Positions 61,091 to 64,000 of a stretch of 64,000 bases of DNA are shown one piece after another (position 1 is the stretch's first letter; every line of letters begins with the position of its first letter). A program made the translations under genes and the position numbers. This DNA is from Helicovermis profundi (GTDB lineage: Bacteria > Bacillota > Clostridia > Peptostreptococcales > Acidaminobacteraceae), in assembly GCF_033097505.1 (NCBI RefSeq), contig NZ_AP028654.1, positions 326,001 to 390,000 on the forward strand. Reading direction: 5' to 3'. The notes below the pieces were generated by a model. It made no database searches. It saw nothing but the letters and a program-made list of their open reading frames with translations, and was not told where the DNA came from.

Positions 61091-63685
61091 ATGGATCAAA
61101 ATAAATTTACAAAAAATTCTTTAGAAGCTCTAAACAAAGCTCAATTTATAGCTGATGAGTATAGCAACCCAGTCATAGATTCAGAACATATTATATATGC
61201 CTTACTTGAAAATGATAAGGGTTTAATTTCACAAATTTTGAGAAAGTTAGATGTTGAATTAAATTTAATAAAAAATGATATAGAAAATATAATAAGTAAA
61301 AAAACAAAGGTTTCATCTACAGAGCAAATTTATCTCTCTAATGATGGTAATAGACTTTTGATGAAATCTGAAAAATTAGCTAATAGATTAAAGGATCAAT
61401 ATGTTAGCGTAGAACATATTTTTATGTCTTCTATAGAAATAAGTGAAAGCAAAAATCCTTTATTGAAAGAAATTTATAAAAAATACAATATTACTAAAGA
61501 TAGAGTAATGGATATATTAAAAGATATAAGAGGTAAAAGGAATGTAGATTCTTTAAATCCTGAAGATACTTATAATGTTCTTAGTAAATATGGAATGGAT
61601 TTAGTGGATGAAGCGAAAAAAAATAAAATTGATCCAGTGATAGGAAGAGATGAGGAAATTAGAAGAACTATTAGAATATTATCAAGAAAAAATAAAAATA
61701 ATCCTGTATTAATAGGAGAAGCTGGTGTTGGTAAGACTGCTATTGCAGAAGGGCTTGCTCAAAGGATTGTAAAAGGCGATGTCCCAGAAAGTTTAAAAAA
61801 TAAAAAAATTTTCTCCTTAAATATGGGTTCTCTTGTAGCTGGAGCTAAATTTAGAGGAGAATTTGAAGAAAGATTAAAAGCGGTATTAGATGAAATAAAG
61901 AATAGTGATGGTCAAATAATTTTATTTATTGATGAACTTCATACCATAGTAGGAGCAGGTAAGACGGATGGTGCACTTGATGCAGGAAACATGCTTAAAC
62001 CATTACTTGCTAGAGGGGAACTTCATTGTATTGGAGCAACTACATTAAATGAATATAAAAAATATATTGAAAAAGATAATGCATTAGAAAGAAGATTTCA
62101 GCCAGTTATTGTTGACGAACCTAGTGTTGAGGATACAATTACTATTTTAAGAGGAATAAAAGAAAGATATGAAATATATCATAAGGTTACAATAAGTGAT
62201 CAGGCTTTGGTCCAAGCGGCTATGCTTTCAGATCGATATATTTCAGATAGATTTTTGCCTGATAAAGCAATAGATCTTATAGATGAAGCATGTGCTTTAG
62301 TAAAGACTGAAATAGAATCTATGCCTATAGAATTAGATGATATTTCAAGATATATTATTAGACTTGAAATTGAAGAGGCTGCGCTTAAGAAAGAGAAGGA
62401 TAAGGTTTCTAAAGAAAAATTAAAAAAAGTTCAAAAGGAACTTGCTAATTTAAAAGAAGAATTTAATAGTAAAAAAGTTTTATGGGAAAATGAGAAAAGT
62501 AAAGTAGATAAAGTAAATGAAATAAAAGCGCAAATTGATGATATAAATAATAAAATAAATAAGGCAGAAAGAGAATACAACCTTGAGAGAGCAGCACAGC
62601 TAAAATATGGAGATTTACCAAAACTTGAAAAAGAACTTAGTGAAATTAATGATGCTATTAGTGAAAAAAGCGATGAAGATAAGATTATTAGAGAGACAGT
62701 TACTTCAGAAGAAATTGCTGGAATAGTATCAAAGTGGACAGGAATACCACTTGAAAAATTGGTAGAAGGAGAAATAGAAAAATTACTAAATCTAGATAGA
62801 GAACTTCATAAAAGAGTTATTGGACAAAATGAAGCTGTAAGTAAAGTTACAGATGCAATAATTAGGTCGCGCGCTGGAGTAAAGGATTTAGGAAAACCAA
62901 TTGGAAGTTTTATTTTTATCGGACCTACGGGTGTTGGAAAAACAGAACTTGCTAAGTCGCTGGCTGAAGTTTTATTTGATGATGAAAACGCTTTGATAAG
63001 GATTGATATGAGCGAATATATGGAGAAACATTCTGTCTCTAAACTAATAGGAGCACCTCCAGGATATGTTGGATATGAAGAAGGTGGACAATTAACGGAA
63101 AAAGTTAGAAGAAAACCATATTCTGTTATTTTGTTTGATGAAATTGAAAAAGCACACCATGATGTATTTAATATTTTGCTTCAAGTATTAGATGATGGAC
63201 GAATTACAGATTCAAAAGGAAGACAAGTAAGTTTTAAAAACACTATAATTATAATGACATCAAATATAGGATCAGATATACTATTAAATGAAATTAAAGA
63301 AGATGGAATTATTAGTGAATTTACAAGGACTGAAATAGATAATTTATTAAAGATTAATTTTAAACCAGAATTTTTAAATAGACTAGATGATATAATTTTG
63401 TACAAACCACTTAATAAAAATGAAATAAAAGATATAATAAAATTAATTGTAAATGAATTAAGTAAAAGATTAAGTGAAAAATTTTCTTCAATAAAAATAA
63501 CAGAAAAGGCTGTAGAATTTATTGTTAAATCAGCTTTCGATATTCATTATGGAGCGCGTCCTCTGAAACGATATATACAAAAAAATGTTGAAACCATACT
63601 TGCAAAAAGTATAATAAAAGGTGAAATTAAAGAAGGAAAAGATTTGGTAATAGATGTAGAAGAAAACGAATTAATTATAAGTTAA
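61091..63685 (+). CDS. clpB: ClpB disaggregase
   Basis: An 864-residue Hsp100 ATPase that rescues aggregated proteins with DnaK. The N-domain carries [10 protein letters not shown]-type repeats, NBD1 has [15 protein letters not shown], a middle coiled-coil domain spans about 400-520 (slightly shorter than in E. coli), and NBD2 has [16 protein letters not shown] and [15 protein letters not shown] chose the ATG at 61091, eight bases after AAGAGGTG; a GTG at 61082 lies in that site. Presence of the middle domain separates it from ClpC/ClpA. Confidence 0.96.
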   Translation: MDQNKFTKNSLEALNKAQFIADEYSNPVIDSEHIIYALLENDKGLISQILRKLDVELNLIKNDIENIISKKTKVSSTEQIYLSNDGNRLLMKSEKLANRLKDQYVSVEHIFMSSIEISESKNPLLKEIYKKYNITKDRVMDILKDIRGKRNVDSLNPEDTYNVLSKYGMDLVDEAKKNKIDPVIGRDEEIRRTIRILSRKNKNNPVLIGEAGVGKTAIAEGLAQRIVKGDVPESLKNKKIFSLNMGSLVAGAKFRGEFEERLKAVLDEIKNSDGQIILFIDELHTIVGAGKTDGALDAGNMLKPLLARGELHCIGATTLNEYKKYIEKDNALERRFQPVIVDEPSVEDTITILRGIKERYEIYHKVTISDQALVQAAMLSDRYISDRFLPDKAIDLIDEACALVKTEIESMPIELDDISRYIIRLEIEEAALKKEKDKVSKEKLKKVQKELANLKEEFNSKKVLWENEKSKVDKVNEIKAQIDDINNKINKAEREYNLERAAQLKYGDLPKLEKELSEINDAISEKSDEDKIIRETVTSEEIAGIVSKWTGIPLEKLVEGEIEKLLNLDRELHKRVIGQNEAVSKVTDAIIRSRAGVKDLGKPIGSFIFIGPTGVGKTELAKSLAEVLFDDENALIRIDMSEYMEKHSVSKLIGAPPGYVGYEEGGQLTEKVRRKPYSVILFDEIEKAHHDVFNILLQVLDDGRITDSKGRQVSFKNTIIIMTSNIGSDILLNEIKEDGIISEFTRTEIDNLLKINFKPEFLNRLDDIILYKPLNKNEIKDIIKLIVNELSKRLSEKFSSIKITEKAVEFIVKSAFDIHYGARPLKRYIQKNVETILAKSIIKGEIKEGKDLVIDVEENELIIS

Positions 63686-63706
63686 AAAACTAAGTTTGAA
63701 AATTTA

Positions 63707-63755
63707 GATCTCCTAAATATAAATTAATAATTTTATATTTAGGAGATCATTTTTA
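63707..63755 (+). terminator. Terminator after clpB
   Basis: GATCTCCTAAATATAAA faces TTTATATTTAGGAGATC, followed by ATTTTT. Confidence 0.85.
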
Positions 63756-63908
63756 ATTTAGAAAAGAACATGTAATAGTATTTGTGTAAAATTTAAAAGT
63801 TTTTTTTAAATGAATTATCAGTTTATAAAATTGCTTAAAGTAAAATTTTAATTTATAATTTATAGTGGATATGTTAGGAAATTAAGTGTTTTTATGGAGG
63901 TAAAATTA

Positions 63909-64000
63909 GTGAAAGATATGAATTACATAAAGCTTTTAAGCGCTATTATTATAAATAGTTTTGGAGACATCCTATTTGATTTGTTTATCGTTTGGTCAAT
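63909..64000 (+). CDS. N-terminal fragment of a membrane protein, probably an MFS transporter
   Basis: A reading frame open to the window end. GTG at 63909 is preceded by TATGGAGG. The 30 visible residues begin MKDMNYIKLLSA and continue into a hydrophobic first helix with NSFGDILFDLF, a common opening of major-facilitator transporters. The rest is outside the window, so substrate and family are uncertain. Confidence 0.6.
   Translation, partial: MKDMNYIKLLSAIIINSFGDILFDLFIVWS

Overview
The window is AT-rich, gene-dense DNA from an anaerobic, low-GC Firmicute, most likely class Clostridia. Evidence for this: a glutamate dehydrogenase that closely resembles the NAD-dependent clostridial enzyme, formate-tetrahydrofolate ligase, strong AGGAGG ribosome binding sites with many GTG starts, CIRCE-controlled groESL and clpB, and riboswitches for cobalamin, adenine and lysine. 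The species cannot be named from sequence alone. The gene content suggests a purine- and amino-acid-fermenting organism.

Region 1 (1-3030): gdhA, then a cobalamin riboswitch with terminator ahead of cobT. Region 2 (3227-24716) is the centrepiece. It is a purine catabolism locus with a PucR-type regulator, a cyclase-family hydrolase, a formiminotransferase, formate-THF ligase, an allantoinase/dihydropyrimidinase-like amidohydrolase, an isochorismatase-fold cysteine hydrolase, UbiX and UbiD decarboxylase genes, three BMC-H shell genes, a small unknown protein, a flavoprotein, a BMC-P (EutN/CcmL) pentamer gene, a divergent adenine-deaminase paralogue, an AzgA-type purine permease, a three-subunit xanthine dehydrogenase, and a canonical adenine deaminase behind an adenine riboswitch. 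Read in order, the enzymes match almost every step of the classical clostridial xanthine fermentation: xanthine, 4-ureido-5-imidazolecarboxylate, 4-amino-5-imidazolecarboxylate, 4-aminoimidazole, 4-imidazolone, formiminoglycine, then glycine plus formimino-THF, then formate plus ATP. The shell genes sit inside this set and no aldehyde or alcohol dehydrogenase is present. The inference is a bacterial microcompartment for purine-ring fermentation that uses a prenyl-FMN decarboxylase. The cyclodeaminase and methenyl-THF steps are not in the window.

Region 3 (24755-34810): an OGG1-type DNA glycosylase, an EAL-HDOD protein, groESL under CIRCE control, a four-unit hairpin array after groEL, and a TetR-controlled ABC efflux operon. 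A dispersed palindromic element occurs in the groE leaders and again at about 34.7 kb. Region 4 (34806-38616): a split permease pair divergent from an ArsR/SmtB repressor and a Cd/Zn P1B-ATPase.

Region 5 (38743-60583) is a signalling island: an MCP with an odd charged N-terminal tail, a Cache sensor kinase, a diadenylate cyclase with an unrecognised N-terminal half, the lysA-lysC operon under a lysine riboswitch, and a run of REC-HDOD, REC, PAS-kinase, REC-kinase, a CheA-like protein lacking the CheW-like domain, CheB, a 1006-residue hybrid kinase and a stand-alone receiver. Region 6 (60635-64000): tRNA-Arg(TCG), clpB behind a second CIRCE, and the start of a membrane protein cut by the window edge.
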